NCBI GenBank assembly: GCA_028277945.1
Contig: JANQFH010000068.1
Span: forward strand, 62,001 to 126,000
Origin: Oligoflexia bacterium
GTDB taxonomy: Bacteria > Bdellovibrionota_G > JANQFH01
Reading direction: 5' to 3'
DNA: 64,000 nucleotides
The notes beneath the pieces were generated by a model. The model was not told the origin of the DNA. It saw nothing but the letters and a program-made list of their open reading frames with translations, and did not search any database. Shown one piece after another: positions 55,252 to 63,943 of the stretch. The translations under genes were made by a program, and so were the position numbers. Within the stretch, counting starts at the first letter, position 1; each line of letters begins with the position of its first letter.

Positions 55252-56171
55252 GCCGTTTGCAGTACACGCTGTGGCGCCTCATTGGCATTGTACCGGTCAT
55301 GGTGCTTATCACCACCTTTGCCTTCTTCCTTATGCGCGCAGCTCCAGGTGGCCCGTTTGATAAGGAAAAGGCGCTGCCGCCGGAGATCGAGAAGAACATT
55401 CGTGCCAAGTATCACCTTGATGATCCGTTGATCGTTCAGTATGGGCGGTATCTCTTTTCCGTGATGCGGGGTGATTTGGGTCCTTCCTTTAAGTACCCTA
55501 ATCGTACCGTCAATGAGATTATTGTTGAGAGTTTTCCGGTCTCATTAAAGCTCGGATTGTTGGCAATGTGCTTTGCGCTGTTTTTTGGTCTTTCAGCTGG
55601 GGTGATTTCTGCATTAAAACAGAATCGTTGGCAGGACTACACGTTTATGGGGTTTGCGCTGTTTGGTGTTTCCGTACCGAATATTGTCTTGGGTCCGCTG
55701 CTGGTGTTGATCTTCGGGCTCTGGCTTGGTTGGTTGCCGGTGGCTGGCTGGGAGTCACCTGTGGATGCAGTATTGCCAACCATCACCCTTGGTGCCATCT
55801 ACGTCGCCTACATCTCACGTATCAGCCGCGCTGGTATTCTCGAGGTGTTGGGACAAGACTATGTAACCGTTGCCCGTGCCAAAGGGCTGCCACAGCGGAT
55901 TGTGGTTTTTCGCCATATATTACGGGGTGGTCTGCTACCCGTAGTCTCGTTTCTCGGCCCAGCTTTCGCCTCAATTCTTACAGGCAGTATTGTTGTCGAG
56001 AAGATCTTTCATATCCCTGGATTGGGACAGCACTTTGTTCAGGCTGCACTTAACCGTGATTACACGCTAGCAATGGGTACGGTCATTTTCTACGCGCTGA
56101 TTTTAATTCTACTCAACCTTGTCGTAGATCTACTCTATACGTTTTTGGATCCACGGGTGCGTTATGAGTAA
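55248..56171 (+). CDS. oppB: Peptide ABC transporter permease OppB
   Basis: This 307-residue inner-membrane permease has six helices and the EAA-type loop REYVTVARAKGLP-like DYVTVARAKGLPQRIVVFRH that docks on the ATPases. The start YTLWRLIGIVPVMVLITTFA and the end DLLYTFLDPRVRYE are typical of OppB/DppB. It overlaps the receptor gene before it and the oppC start after it, forming the OppBC channel. Confidence 0.95.
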   Translation: MSRLQYTLWRLIGIVPVMVLITTFAFFLMRAAPGGPFDKEKALPPEIEKNIRAKYHLDDPLIVQYGRYLFSVMRGDLGPSFKYPNRTVNEIIVESFPVSLKLGLLAMCFALFFGLSAGVISALKQNRWQDYTFMGFALFGVSVPNIVLGPLLVLIFGLWLGWLPVAGWESPVDAVLPTITLGAIYVAYISRISRAGILEVLGQDYVTVARAKGLPQRIVVFRHILRGGLLPVVSFLGPAFASILTGSIVVEKIFHIPGLGQHFVQAALNRDYTLAMGTVIFYALILILLNLVVDLLYTFLDPRVRYE

Positions 56172-57087
56172 CTCATCCGTTGCCGGCAGCGTAAACGCCA
56201 CAACACCTGCGAACAACCAAGTGGGTAGGCGGAGCCTGTGGGCAGATGCCTTTCGGCGTCTGGCTGCAAACCGTATGGCTCTGTTTGGTGCTGGCTTTGT
56301 ACTGTTTGTGCTGATACTGGCGATCGTCGGGCCTATGCTATCACCTTATAAATACGATCAAATCCACTGGGATGCGATGAACGCCGCACCAAGCTCTAAG
56401 CACCTATGCGGTACGGATGAGCTTGGGCGGGACCTCTGTACCCGAGTCTTCTATGGTGCCCGTGTATCTATGGCGGTTGGCGTATTAGCAACCCTGGTAA
56501 GCGTCATCATCGGCATCTTGTGGGGAGCTACGGCAGGGTTTGTTGGTGGTAGAGTCGATTCCTATATGATGCGGATGGTGGATGTGCTCTACGCCATGCC
56601 GTTTATGTTCTTTGTCATCCTGCTGATGACAGTTTTTGGTAGAAACATCTACAATCTGTTTATTGCCTTGGGTGCCGTACAGTGGTTGACCATGTCTAGA
56701 ATTGTCCGTGGTCAGGTCTTGTCGCTGAAGCAGAAAGAGTTTGTGGAGTCGGCACGAGCTATCGGCTTGAGCTGGTGGTTGATCATTGCCAGACACTTGG
56801 TTCGTAACCTACTCGGACCGGTGATTGTCTACGCCACACTGATGGTGCCTGCGGTGATGATTGAAGAGGCGTTTTTGAGCTTCTTGGGTCTTGGCGTGCA
56901 ACCGCCCATGTCTTCTTGGGGTAGTTTGATCAACGAAGGTGCAAGAACGATTGATTTGTATCCGTGGCACATCCTCTTTCCGGGCGCTTCCCTGAGTCTT
57001 ACCCTGCTCAGCCTCAACTTTTTAGGCGATGGTTTGCGCGATGCGCTCGATCCAAAAATGGATGCCGGTAGAGCTGGTCATGGCTGA
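56164..57087 (+). CDS. oppC: Peptide ABC transporter permease OppC
   Basis: This 307-residue permease has an N-terminal cytoplasmic segment, six helices, the GTDELGRDLCTRVFYGARVS motif of OppC/DppC and the coupling loop KEFVESARAIGLSWWLIIAR. The end SLNFLGDGLRDALDPKM is also characteristic. It pairs with OppB to form the peptide channel. Its last bases overlap the oppD start. Confidence 0.95.
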   Translation: MSNSSVAGSVNATTPANNQVGRRSLWADAFRRLAANRMALFGAGFVLFVLILAIVGPMLSPYKYDQIHWDAMNAAPSSKHLCGTDELGRDLCTRVFYGARVSMAVGVLATLVSVIIGILWGATAGFVGGRVDSYMMRMVDVLYAMPFMFFVILLMTVFGRNIYNLFIALGAVQWLTMSRIVRGQVLSLKQKEFVESARAIGLSWWLIIARHLVRNLLGPVIVYATLMVPAVMIEEAFLSFLGLGVQPPMSSWGSLINEGARTIDLYPWHILFPGASLSLTLLSLNFLGDGLRDALDPKMDAGRAGHG

Positions 57088-58054
57088 TTCGCTACTCGTT
57101 GTCGATCGGTTGAAGAGCTACATCTATACCCGCTACGGCGTTGTGCGTGCGGTCAACGATGTCTCCTTTGAGTTAGCCGAAGGTGATACTTTGGGAATCG
57201 TTGGTGAGAGTGGCAGCGGCAAGTCCATGACCTGCATGTCGATTTTGGGACTGCTACCCCAGCCGTTTGGCAAAATGGTGGCCGGCCGGATCCGTTTCCG
57301 CAATGAAGACCTGCATACGCAGTCAAGCCGACAGATGCAGCAAATCCGCGGCAAAGAGATTGGCATGGTATTTCAAGACCCCATGACCTCTCTCAACCCC
57401 TTTTTAACGGTCGGCACCCAATTGACAGAGGGTTATGTCGTCCACCAACAGGTTGCTAAGCAAGAGGCTTGGCAACATGCAATCGACATGTTGGATAAGG
57501 TTGGTATTCCCGAAGCTGAGAAACGGATGTTGAGTTATCCGCACGAGCTCAGCGGCGGCATGCGCCAGCGGGTGATGATTGCCATTGCCTTAATGTGTTC
57601 GCCGGCGCTCTTAATTGCTGATGAACCGACCTCAGCGCTGGATGTGACGATTCAGGCGCAAATCCTCGAGCTATTGAAGTCCCTACAGCGGCAGATGAAA
57701 ATGAGCATTATTCTTATCACCCACGATTTGGGTATTGTTGCTGCCACTTGCAAGCAAGTCATTGTGATGTACGCCGGCCGTGTTATGGAAGCGGGAAGTG
57801 TCGACGACATCTTCTACCGACCAAAGCATCCCTATACCATAGGCTTGTTGCAGTCGGTTCCAAGCTTAGAAGCAGACAGAGAAAAGCCACTGCAACCGAT
57901 CGATGGCAATCCACCTGATCTTATGGCAGACATTCAGGGCTGCCCGTTCCATCCTCGCTGTGCCTATGGCGATGCAGCTTGCCTGCAGGAGTTTCCACAG
58001 CAGCGCACGGCAACCACAGGCCATTCTTTTTACTGTTGTAAGGATGTCGAATGA
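57080..58054 (+). CDS. oppD: Peptide ABC transporter ATPase OppD
   Basis: This 324-residue ATPase has Walker [10 protein letters not shown], signature LSGGMRQRV, Walker [13 protein letters not shown] and the oligopeptide-transporter C-terminal region with cysteines ([19 protein letters not shown]) that binds a [4Fe-4S] cluster in some homologues. It drives peptide import with OppF. The ATG at 57080 overlaps the oppC stop; the longer frame from 57029 lies inside oppC. Confidence 0.95.
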   Translation: MADSLLVVDRLKSYIYTRYGVVRAVNDVSFELAEGDTLGIVGESGSGKSMTCMSILGLLPQPFGKMVAGRIRFRNEDLHTQSSRQMQQIRGKEIGMVFQDPMTSLNPFLTVGTQLTEGYVVHQQVAKQEAWQHAIDMLDKVGIPEAEKRMLSYPHELSGGMRQRVMIAIALMCSPALLIADEPTSALDVTIQAQILELLKSLQRQMKMSIILITHDLGIVAATCKQVIVMYAGRVMEAGSVDDIFYRPKHPYTIGLLQSVPSLEADREKPLQPIDGNPPDLMADIQGCPFHPRCAYGDAACLQEFPQQRTATTGHSFYCCKDVE

Positions 58055-59079
58055 ATCAGGATGCCCAAACGCTCGGCAAACCCCTGATTGCGGCGCAAGA
58101 TCTCAAAGTCTACTTCCCATTCACCCAAGGCATTGGTTTTTGGAAACAGCACTATACTGTCCGAGCGGTTAACGGTATCAACTTTGGGGTTGAGGCGGGT
58201 GAAACCTTTGGTGTGGTTGGCGAATCCGGCTGTGGCAAGACAACCCTAGGTAGAGCCCTGCTCTCCCTAGTGCCAAAAACATCCGGGGAGATTTTCTTTA
58301 AAGGAAAGGATATTGCTCAACTTAATAGAGCACAAATGCGTTCCCTAAGGCAGCATATGCAGATTGTCTTTCAAAACCCCTATGCTGCGCTCAACCCTCG
58401 TATGACTGTGGGTAACTTTATTGGCGAACCCATCCGAAAGTTTTTTGACCTCTCCAAGCAAGAGGTCCACAAGCGTGTGCTGACGCTTTTAGAGAGTGTT
58501 GGCCTCGATCCACGCTTTGCAAACCGCTACCCCCACGAGTTTAGTGGTGGTCAGCGACAGCGAGTGGTCATTGCTCGCGCTCTGGCAACAAACCCTGAGT
58601 TCATTGTTGCGGATGAACCGGTCTCTGCCTTGGACGTTTCGATTCAGGCGCAGATTCTTAACCTGCTCAAAGATCTAAAGCGCACCTACAATCTCACGCT
58701 GCTGTTCATTGCGCACGATTTAACCACGGTGCGCTATATTACGGACCGTGTTGCCGTGATGTACCTTGGCAAGATCGTTGAGGTGGCAACCACAGAGAAG
58801 CTCTTTGCTCAGCCACAGCATCCTTACACACAACTGCTGATGGCATCGATTCCGCTGGCTGATCCACACAGAGAACAACAGCGTCCCCATAGAGTTCTTG
58901 AAGGTGAGGTTCCCTCGCCTATTGTCGCCGAGGATGCAAAACAACAGCAACAGCTACCAGCCTGTGTTTTCTACGGCCGGTGTCCTGAGCGGATGCCACG
59001 CTGCAAAGTGGAGACACCACGGCTTCAGGGTAAGGGATCTCACCAAACCGCCTGCCATCTATTGGATGAGCGTCCGTAA
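58051..59079 (+). CDS. oppF: Peptide ABC transporter ATPase OppF
   Basis: This 342-residue ATPase has Walker A GESGCGKTTLGRALL, signature FSGGQRQRVVIA, Walker B FIVADEPVSALDVSIQAQIL and the C-terminal YGRCPERMPRCKVETP cysteine segment of OppF/DppF. It forms the ATPase pair with OppD, whose stop overlaps its ATG. It ends the 16-kb plus-strand block; no clear terminator follows in the 14 bases before the convergent gene. Confidence 0.95.
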   Translation: MNQDAQTLGKPLIAAQDLKVYFPFTQGIGFWKQHYTVRAVNGINFGVEAGETFGVVGESGCGKTTLGRALLSLVPKTSGEIFFKGKDIAQLNRAQMRSLRQHMQIVFQNPYAALNPRMTVGNFIGEPIRKFFDLSKQEVHKRVLTLLESVGLDPRFANRYPHEFSGGQRQRVVIARALATNPEFIVADEPVSALDVSIQAQILNLLKDLKRTYNLTLLFIAHDLTTVRYITDRVAVMYLGKIVEVATTEKLFAQPQHPYTQLLMASIPLADPHREQQRPHRVLEGEVPSPIVAEDAKQQQQLPACVFYGRCPERMPRCKVETPRLQGKGSHQTACHLLDERP

Positions 59080-59093
59080 CAATCTGTATTCAT

Positions 59094-59798
59094 CTAACTA
59101 ATGAAGCCTACTTGGCTAAATTCAGGCAGCCCCCTCCAGATGAGAAACCACACTAAGGTTAACAAGAGGGAAAGCGAATAGGATAGAAGGAAAAATGTCG
59201 TGACATGGTATTCATGCCACCTGGACCCAACCCGAAAAGAAGCCCAAATGACGAATAGAGCGGCAAACGGTACACAGATAAACGCTGTTTGACTCTCAAC
59301 TAGGTTGCAGAAGTACATGAAACCGAAGAGAATGATTGCGACGCATTTCCAAATGAGATCGATTTTATTGACTCTAGTTGACTCACTCTCCAAATAAGCT
59401 GGCAGAATAGAGAGGCCAGCAAAAGATGTAGCCCACATAACGTGACTCAACTGTTCATCGTAAAAATAGGTGAGAGTATAAATGTCGGTTGCCCTGAAGT
59501 CATCAAGCAAGTGCCCTATTGAATTGCTTGCCAAATGAATTCCGTGCGCTGTTGCATAAAGAATCGCCAAAAAAATAAACCAGCGCAACGCATGTGTAGC
59601 TGGGCGGACCTGGGACAAATGCAAGACATTATAAAATGCAAATAACACCAGGAATGGACTGATCAGGCGAATTACGTCGGCTGTTTCTATAAGTGGGTAG
59701 AGAGAAAAGGGCGCATTAAAATAAAAATGTGCCATGCTGGTACCAAACTGAGCAATTGCAAGCAGAAAAATTTTACGAATTATCGGAGATGTAATCAT
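59094..59798 (-). CDS. Uncharacterized seven-helix membrane protein
   Basis: This protein of about 234 residues is nearly all membrane, with about seven helices. Histidines cluster in or near helices (QFGTSMAHFYF, ILYATAHGIHLASN, YDEQLSHVMWATSF), which could bind a metal or heme, but no family is recognised. A TTG at 59810 is an alternative start. It lies 18 bases after the FrzS-like gene on the same strand, so the two are likely cotranscribed. Confidence 0.65.
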   Translation of the reverse strand: MITSPIIRKIFLLAIAQFGTSMAHFYFNAPFSLYPLIETADVIRLISPFLVLFAFYNVLHLSQVRPATHALRWFIFLAILYATAHGIHLASNSIGHLLDDFRATDIYTLTYFYDEQLSHVMWATSFAGLSILPAYLESESTRVNKIDLIWKCVAIILFGFMYFCNLVESQTAFICVPFAALFVIWASFRVGSRWHEYHVTTFFLLSYSLSLLLTLVWFLIWRGLPEFSQVGFIS

Positions 59799-59816
59799 GA
59801 TCAAAATCAACCTAGA

Positions 59817-60740
59817 CTACGATTCTTCAAGGACGCTGCTTAGTTTTTTGCGAAAGGCGCGCTCTTTTTCCAGATCTTGCTTGGCTTTTTGGTTTTCCTG
59901 TACGGCGGCTTCAACCTCTTGGCGCAAGGAGAGGATTGTCTGCCGCATCGTCTCCATTTCCTCTTGCAGTTTTTCGCCAGCCTTGGCCTCAACTTGGAGT
60001 TTCTTTATTTTGTCTTTGTAGTACTCACGCAGTGTTTCCTGTGCCTTTTTGTGTTTTGTCGCTAGCGCCTTTTCCTTTTTGGCCCACTGTTGAGATTGGG
60101 CCGCTTCCTCTTTTTGTACCTGTTGTAGAGATTGAATTTGTGCTTTAAGCTTTTGCTGATTGTTGTGTTGCTCTTTGTTTTTCTGTTGCAGCTGAGCAAG
60201 TTTTTCGTGGCTGGTCTGTAGCTCGGCATCAATTTTTTGACAACGCTTTTGCTCTTTGGCAAGTTGTTTCTCGAGGTCAAGCACCTTAGCTTCATCTTTT
60301 TTATTCGCTTTAGGTCGCGATGGTGAAGGCTTTGGAAAGGCGATCAACTCAGACATAGTATCCAGCAAATCAAGCATGTGGAACGGCTTTTTAAGATAGG
60401 CATCCGCACGGTGTTGCAGTTTGCGGTGTTTTTTAAAGTCTGCTTCTGCCGAAGCAGATGCGGAGTAGAGAATAAGCGGTATGGAACCGTTGTTCTGGTC
60501 CTTTTTTAGGCGTTTGCACACCAAGTAGCCGTTACCTTCAGGAAGTTCGGCCGATACCAAGATCAGACGAGGTGGGGTTGTGCGGATTTTGTGCACGGCC
60601 TCTTGTTCACTCATCGCCACTTCTGTAGTGAGGCTGAGTTGTTGCATGGCCGGGTGGAGCTGCTGGTGTAGCTCCCTATCGCCGTCGATAACAAGTAAGT
60701 AATTAGAATTATTCATATTTGTTTTGTTGGTAGAAACCAT
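59817..60740 (-). CDS. FrzS/AglZ-like pseudo-receiver with long coiled coil
   Basis: This 307-residue protein starts with a response-regulator-like receiver (about 13-135; YLLVIDGDRELHQQL, LPEGNGYLVCKRLKKDQNN, HRKLQHRADAYLKKPF) followed by about 150 residues of Lys/Glu/Gln-rich coiled coil. The phosphorylated Asp is replaced: ILVSAELP stands where ILLDxxLP is usual. The GYLVCKRLKKD and RADAYLKKPF blocks closely resemble FrzS and AglZ of Myxococcus, motility proteins with the same layout. A motility or polarity role is inference. ATG at 60716 is possible. Confidence 0.8.
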   Translation of the reverse strand: MVSTNKTNMNNSNYLLVIDGDRELHQQLHPAMQQLSLTTEVAMSEQEAVHKIRTTPPRLILVSAELPEGNGYLVCKRLKKDQNNGSIPLILYSASASAEADFKKHRKLQHRADAYLKKPFHMLDLLDTMSELIAFPKPSPSRPKANKKDEAKVLDLEKQLAKEQKRCQKIDAELQTSHEKLAQLQQKNKEQHNNQQKLKAQIQSLQQVQKEEAAQSQQWAKKEKALATKHKKAQETLREYYKDKIKKLQVEAKAGEKLQEEMETMRQTILSLRQEVEAAVQENQKAKQDLEKERAFRKKLSSVLEES

Positions 60741-61124
60741 GCGCTGCTATTCTAATACAGCGAGCCGATCTAACCAAACAAGAAGCCATCTTGCTGTAAT
60801 GTTGGCCATGATTCCGGCGTCTTGGCGGGACATCGCGTTTGTGCAGGCTGTTTAAGTATATTTTATGGCCTGATTGAGAAGTTCGGCGAAGTTGACCTCA
60901 CTGTTCGCATTTAAAACAATCTGTCTTTTGCAACAACAGATCGATGCATATTTTTTAGGGTGTTGATTCTAGCATCTGCTTTAAAATTCAGCATGAGTAT
61001 TACACCGGCTCTCAGAGACGAGTTAGCTGACAAATTTATCGGTGTAAATGGCTACCAAGAGGCACCTCTCTATGTTATTTCGCTGGGCTAGGACTATCCT
61101 GCTTGAGAAAATTGGAGAGTGACC
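60741..61124. other. Intergenic region without an assigned gene
   Basis: About 380 bases separate the divergent FrzS-like and methyltransferase genes. A 32-codon frame at 60993-61091 (SITPALRDELADKFIGVNGY) looks protein-like but has no ribosome-binding site, so it is left uncalled. No tRNA, clear terminator or repeat was seen. GGAGAG just before the methyltransferase ATG is its ribosome-binding site. Confidence 0.5.
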
Positions 61125-61838
61125 ATGGGATATGACGTGATAGCTCGGTTCTATGATGACATAGTGGGCGACAGAACGGCATCTATACAAACGGTAAAGA
61201 ACCTCATCCAGCAACGGGTAGATAGTGGCGCTTCGATACTGGAACTTGGCTGTGGCACCGGATCTATACTTTATACCCTTAGGAATCAGTACAAAGTATC
61301 AGGCCTAGATAGTTCTGAACAAATGCTAAGCATAGCTCGCCAACGACTTGATAACGCCAAACTTTATAACGCGGATATAACTTCGTTCAGTCTACGTGAG
61401 AAATACAACGTAATACTGTGTGTTTTTGACTCAATTAACCACCTGACGAGCTGGCACTCTTGGAAAGCGGTTTTTAGGAGAGCGCGTGCCCACCTTAAAG
61501 ATCGTGGCTTGTTTATATTCGACGTCAATACGGAAAAAAAACTGCGGTCGCTTGAAGAATCGCCTGCTTGGGTCGTCAAATTCGACAACCATTTTAGTAT
61601 TATTGACGTATTACGTTGCGATTCAGAACGGACAAGATGGAATATACGAGTGTTTGAAAAACTCCAAAACGATCTATTCAAACTACACTGTGCAGAGATA
61701 ATTCAACGAGCATATCCTATTGGGGTCATTAGCGGTGAGTTAAAGTCTTATTTCAGTCAGATAGATGCAATAGACTCACAGGGAGATCGCGGCTCAGACA
61801 GCTCAGAAAGAGTTTATTTTGTCTGCCAAAATTTTTAA
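61125..61838 (+). CDS. Class I SAM-dependent methyltransferase
   Basis: This 237-residue protein has motif I ILELGCGTGSILY, an acidic second motif (VSGLDSSEQMLSIARQRL), NVILCVFDSINHL and LFIFDVNTEKKLR, the usual class I methyltransferase order. Substrate cannot be told; similar small enzymes act on sugars or metabolites. It is more AT-rich than its neighbours and lies beside a toxin-antitoxin pair, in what may be an acquired patch. The ATG at 61125 follows GGAGAGTGA. Confidence 0.88.
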   Translation: MGYDVIARFYDDIVGDRTASIQTVKNLIQQRVDSGASILELGCGTGSILYTLRNQYKVSGLDSSEQMLSIARQRLDNAKLYNADITSFSLREKYNVILCVFDSINHLTSWHSWKAVFRRARAHLKDRGLFIFDVNTEKKLRSLEESPAWVVKFDNHFSIIDVLRCDSERTRWNIRVFEKLQNDLFKLHCAEIIQRAYPIGVISGELKSYFSQIDAIDSQGDRGSDSSERVYFVCQNF

Positions 61839-61935
61839 CCTACTGATTTTATAGTTAAAATTATAGTAATGAGATAGTTTTGAACAAGCGCTTGTATGTG
61901 TTGCAAAAGCTCGTTATTTAGCACGTAAAATGTGG

Positions 61936-61952
61936 TACACTTAATTTGTGTA
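61936..61952. promoter_or_regulatory. Inverted repeat before the toxin-antitoxin genes
   Basis: TACAC and GTGTA are inverted around TTAATTT, 14 bases before the antitoxin ATG, and a second perfect palindrome, ACAAGCGCTTGT, lies at 61884-61895. Antitoxins of this class bind such sites to repress their own operon; that is inferred here from position. Confidence 0.45.
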
Positions 61953-61966
61953 GTGAGGATATAGCT

Positions 61967-62197
61967 ATGGCCAAGAATGTTACCTTGCGTCTCAGTGACG
62001 CTCTTCTTAAAGAATGTAAGCATCTAGCTGTTGAAGAAGATAAATCTCTTTCGTGTTGGGTTGCGGATTTACTAAAAACCACACTACAAAAGCGCCAGCA
62101 GTTTCGACTGGCAAAAAAAAATGCACTGAAGTTTCTCAACCAAGGCTTGCAACTTGACGGCACACCTTTAAGTCGCGACGAAAGCCATGAACGATAA
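61967..62197 (+). CDS. Ribbon-helix-helix-type antitoxin
   Basis: This 76-residue protein opens with a ribbon-helix-helix core (NVTLRLSDALLKECKHLAVE, then SCWVADLLKTTLQKR) and ends with a basic and acidic tail that would wrap the toxin. It overlaps the PIN toxin gene by 11 bases, the standard antitoxin-toxin order. It neutralises the toxin and should repress the operon. ATG at 61967 follows GAGG. Confidence 0.85.
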   Translation: MAKNVTLRLSDALLKECKHLAVEEDKSLSCWVADLLKTTLQKRQQFRLAKKNALKFLNQGLQLDGTPLSRDESHER

Positions 62198-62606
62198 AGG
62201 AATTTTTGTTGATACCAATTTGCTTGTTTACGCGCATGACACTAAAGCGGGGCAAAGTCATCGACGAGCAAGAGAGATCATCGCCACGCTCTGGGGTCAA
62301 TTACCCCTACCAGCGATCAGTGTTCAAGTCCTGCAAGAGTTTTACATCAACTTGATTCGCAAAGGTATTCAAACCTCGCTTGCACAGAAGATTGTACTAA
62401 ATTACACGAGTTGGCAGCTCATCGAGAATGATCTACCCCTATTTCAGTTGGGTCTTGATCTACATCAACGTTGGAAGTTGTCATTTTGGGATGGAATGAT
62501 TTTGGCGGCTGCGAAGATCGCCGATGTTAAGGAATTATGGAGCGAAGACTTTCAAGCCGGTCAAGATTTTGATGGTCTTACGACAGTTAATCCATTGATA
62601 ACTTAG
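62187..62606 (+). CDS. vapC: PIN-domain toxin of VapC type
   Basis: This 139-residue PIN-domain ribonuclease has the acidic residues in the expected order: Asp in FVDTNLLVYAHD, Glu in VLQEFYINLI, Asp in SFWDGMILAAA and Asp in LWSEDFQAG. VapC toxins cut tRNA or rRNA when the antitoxin is lost. It overlaps its antitoxin gene. The end of the gene is 5 bases from the stop of rsmB on the other strand. Confidence 0.9.
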   Translation: MNDKGIFVDTNLLVYAHDTKAGQSHRRAREIIATLWGQLPLPAISVQVLQEFYINLIRKGIQTSLAQKIVLNYTSWQLIENDLPLFQLGLDLHQRWKLSFWDGMILAAAKIADVKELWSEDFQAGQDFDGLTTVNPLIT

Positions 62607-62611
62607 AAAAA

Positions 62612-63943
62612 TTAGCTTTTTTCAAACAGGAAGATGAAATAGCCGTCCAATTTACCCTGTCCTGGTAGGGAAAGGAAACATCCCTGCTCGAGATGTTTGG
62701 CAAGCGCGGGGTAGTCTGCAGCAGTGAGAGGTAGGTGGTGAAATGCAGGCTCTCGCTGTTTAACACGGGCAAGCAGATCAAAGCTCTCTTCTCTAGTGAA
62801 GGTGCAAACAGAGTAGGCTGCCCTGGCCCCTGGTTTCATGGCAGCAATGGTGTGGCATAGCAGTTGCTCTTGACTCGCTGCGAGCCGATGAACATCGTCT
62901 ACTGTTTTGAGCCATTTGCACTCGGGCGCCTTACGGATGATGCCAAAGCCACTGCATGGTGGATCCAATACAACATAGTCAGCCTGCCGGATATACTCGA
63001 TTGCCTCATCTGATAAGACATCCATACAGAGGGGCCGTATTGACTGTAGCTGTAGTCTGGTGATGTTTTCCTGCAGGTATTTGAGTTTTTGTTGCGAGCG
63101 ATCGATGGCGTAGACCGTACCTTGATCCCGCATCAGTGCAGCCATATGCGTTGCTTTACCACCAGGAGCACTACAGAGGTCGACGGCGACCGATCCCGGA
63201 GCTGGGGCTAAGATCTTGGCAACTACTTGGGCCGCCTCGTTTTGAAAGTAAAGGGCGCCATTCTGCCAAGGTGTTGCAAGTGGGGCTTCTGTAAGCGCAG
63301 GCATGCCTTGAACGATTATCGCATGCTCGACAAGCTGCGACGGCTGTACGGTTTCGCAACAGCTCTGTAGCGTCTGTATGAGATCATCCTGGTTTTTGCT
63401 TAACGAGTTGATTCGTATACACAGAGGAGGGTTTTCGTTGTTTGCAAGACAGATCATACGGGTTGTTGTTTCACCAAAGGTTTGCAGCCACGCCTCCACT
63501 AGCCAGGTCGGATGCGATGTTGCCACTGCCAAGTGTTCCAAGGGGTTGGTCTCAAACCGAACAACCTCTGCTAGAGGCTTGCGCTGGGAGCCACGCAGTA
63601 CTGCATTAACAAAGCCTTTGAGGTGGTCATGCTTCTTAGAGATGAGCTCTACTGCCTCATAAACAGCAGCATGAGGTTTTTCCTTCAAGAGATGCAATTC
63701 TGCAAAGCCGATTCTGAGAACATTCAAGGCTGTTGGATGAATCTTATCAACGCCTCTTGCAGCAAAATGTGCAATTTGAAAATCAAGCAAACTTCGATGA
63801 GCAAGGACTTTCTTTAGCAGTCGTACAGACTCTCTGCCACACTGTTGTTGCAGCTCATCGTAGTCAATCTTTGCCGGTTTTTCATGGAAGCGTAATAGCT
63901 TCCTAAAGACGGCTTGCCGTAGATTGAAGTTGTGGCTTATCAT
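62612..63943 (-). CDS. rsmB: 16S rRNA m5C967 methyltransferase RsmB
   Basis: This protein of about 443 residues starts with a NusB-like RNA-binding domain (NLRQAVFRKLLRF, HAAVYEAVELISKKHDHLKG, FVNAVLRG) and ends in a Rossmann methyltransferase with AVDLCSAPGGKATHMAALM, the catalytic cysteine in DPPCSGFGIIRKAPECKW, and SVCTFTREES. It methylates C967 of 16S rRNA. The ATG at 63943 follows AAGG closely; an in-frame start at 63967 is possible and the frame stays open to the window edge. Confidence 0.93.
   Translation of the reverse strand: MISHNFNLRQAVFRKLLRFHEKPAKIDYDELQQQCGRESVRLLKKVLAHRSLLDFQIAHFAARGVDKIHPTALNVLRIGFAELHLLKEKPHAAVYEAVELISKKHDHLKGFVNAVLRGSQRKPLAEVVRFETNPLEHLAVATSHPTWLVEAWLQTFGETTTRMICLANNENPPLCIRINSLSKNQDDLIQTLQSCCETVQPSQLVEHAIIVQGMPALTEAPLATPWQNGALYFQNEAAQVVAKILAPAPGSVAVDLCSAPGGKATHMAALMRDQGTVYAIDRSQQKLKYLQENITRLQLQSIRPLCMDVLSDEAIEYIRQADYVVLDPPCSGFGIIRKAPECKWLKTVDDVHRLAASQEQLLCHTIAAMKPGARAAYSVCTFTREESFDLLARVKQREPAFHHLPLTAADYPALAKHLEQGCFLSLPGQGKLDGYFIFLFEKS

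Noticed and set aside
60993..61091. A 32-codon gene (SITPALRDELADK...)
   Set aside because: No ribosome-binding site, no recognised family and an isolated position; it is noted in the intergenic entry only.
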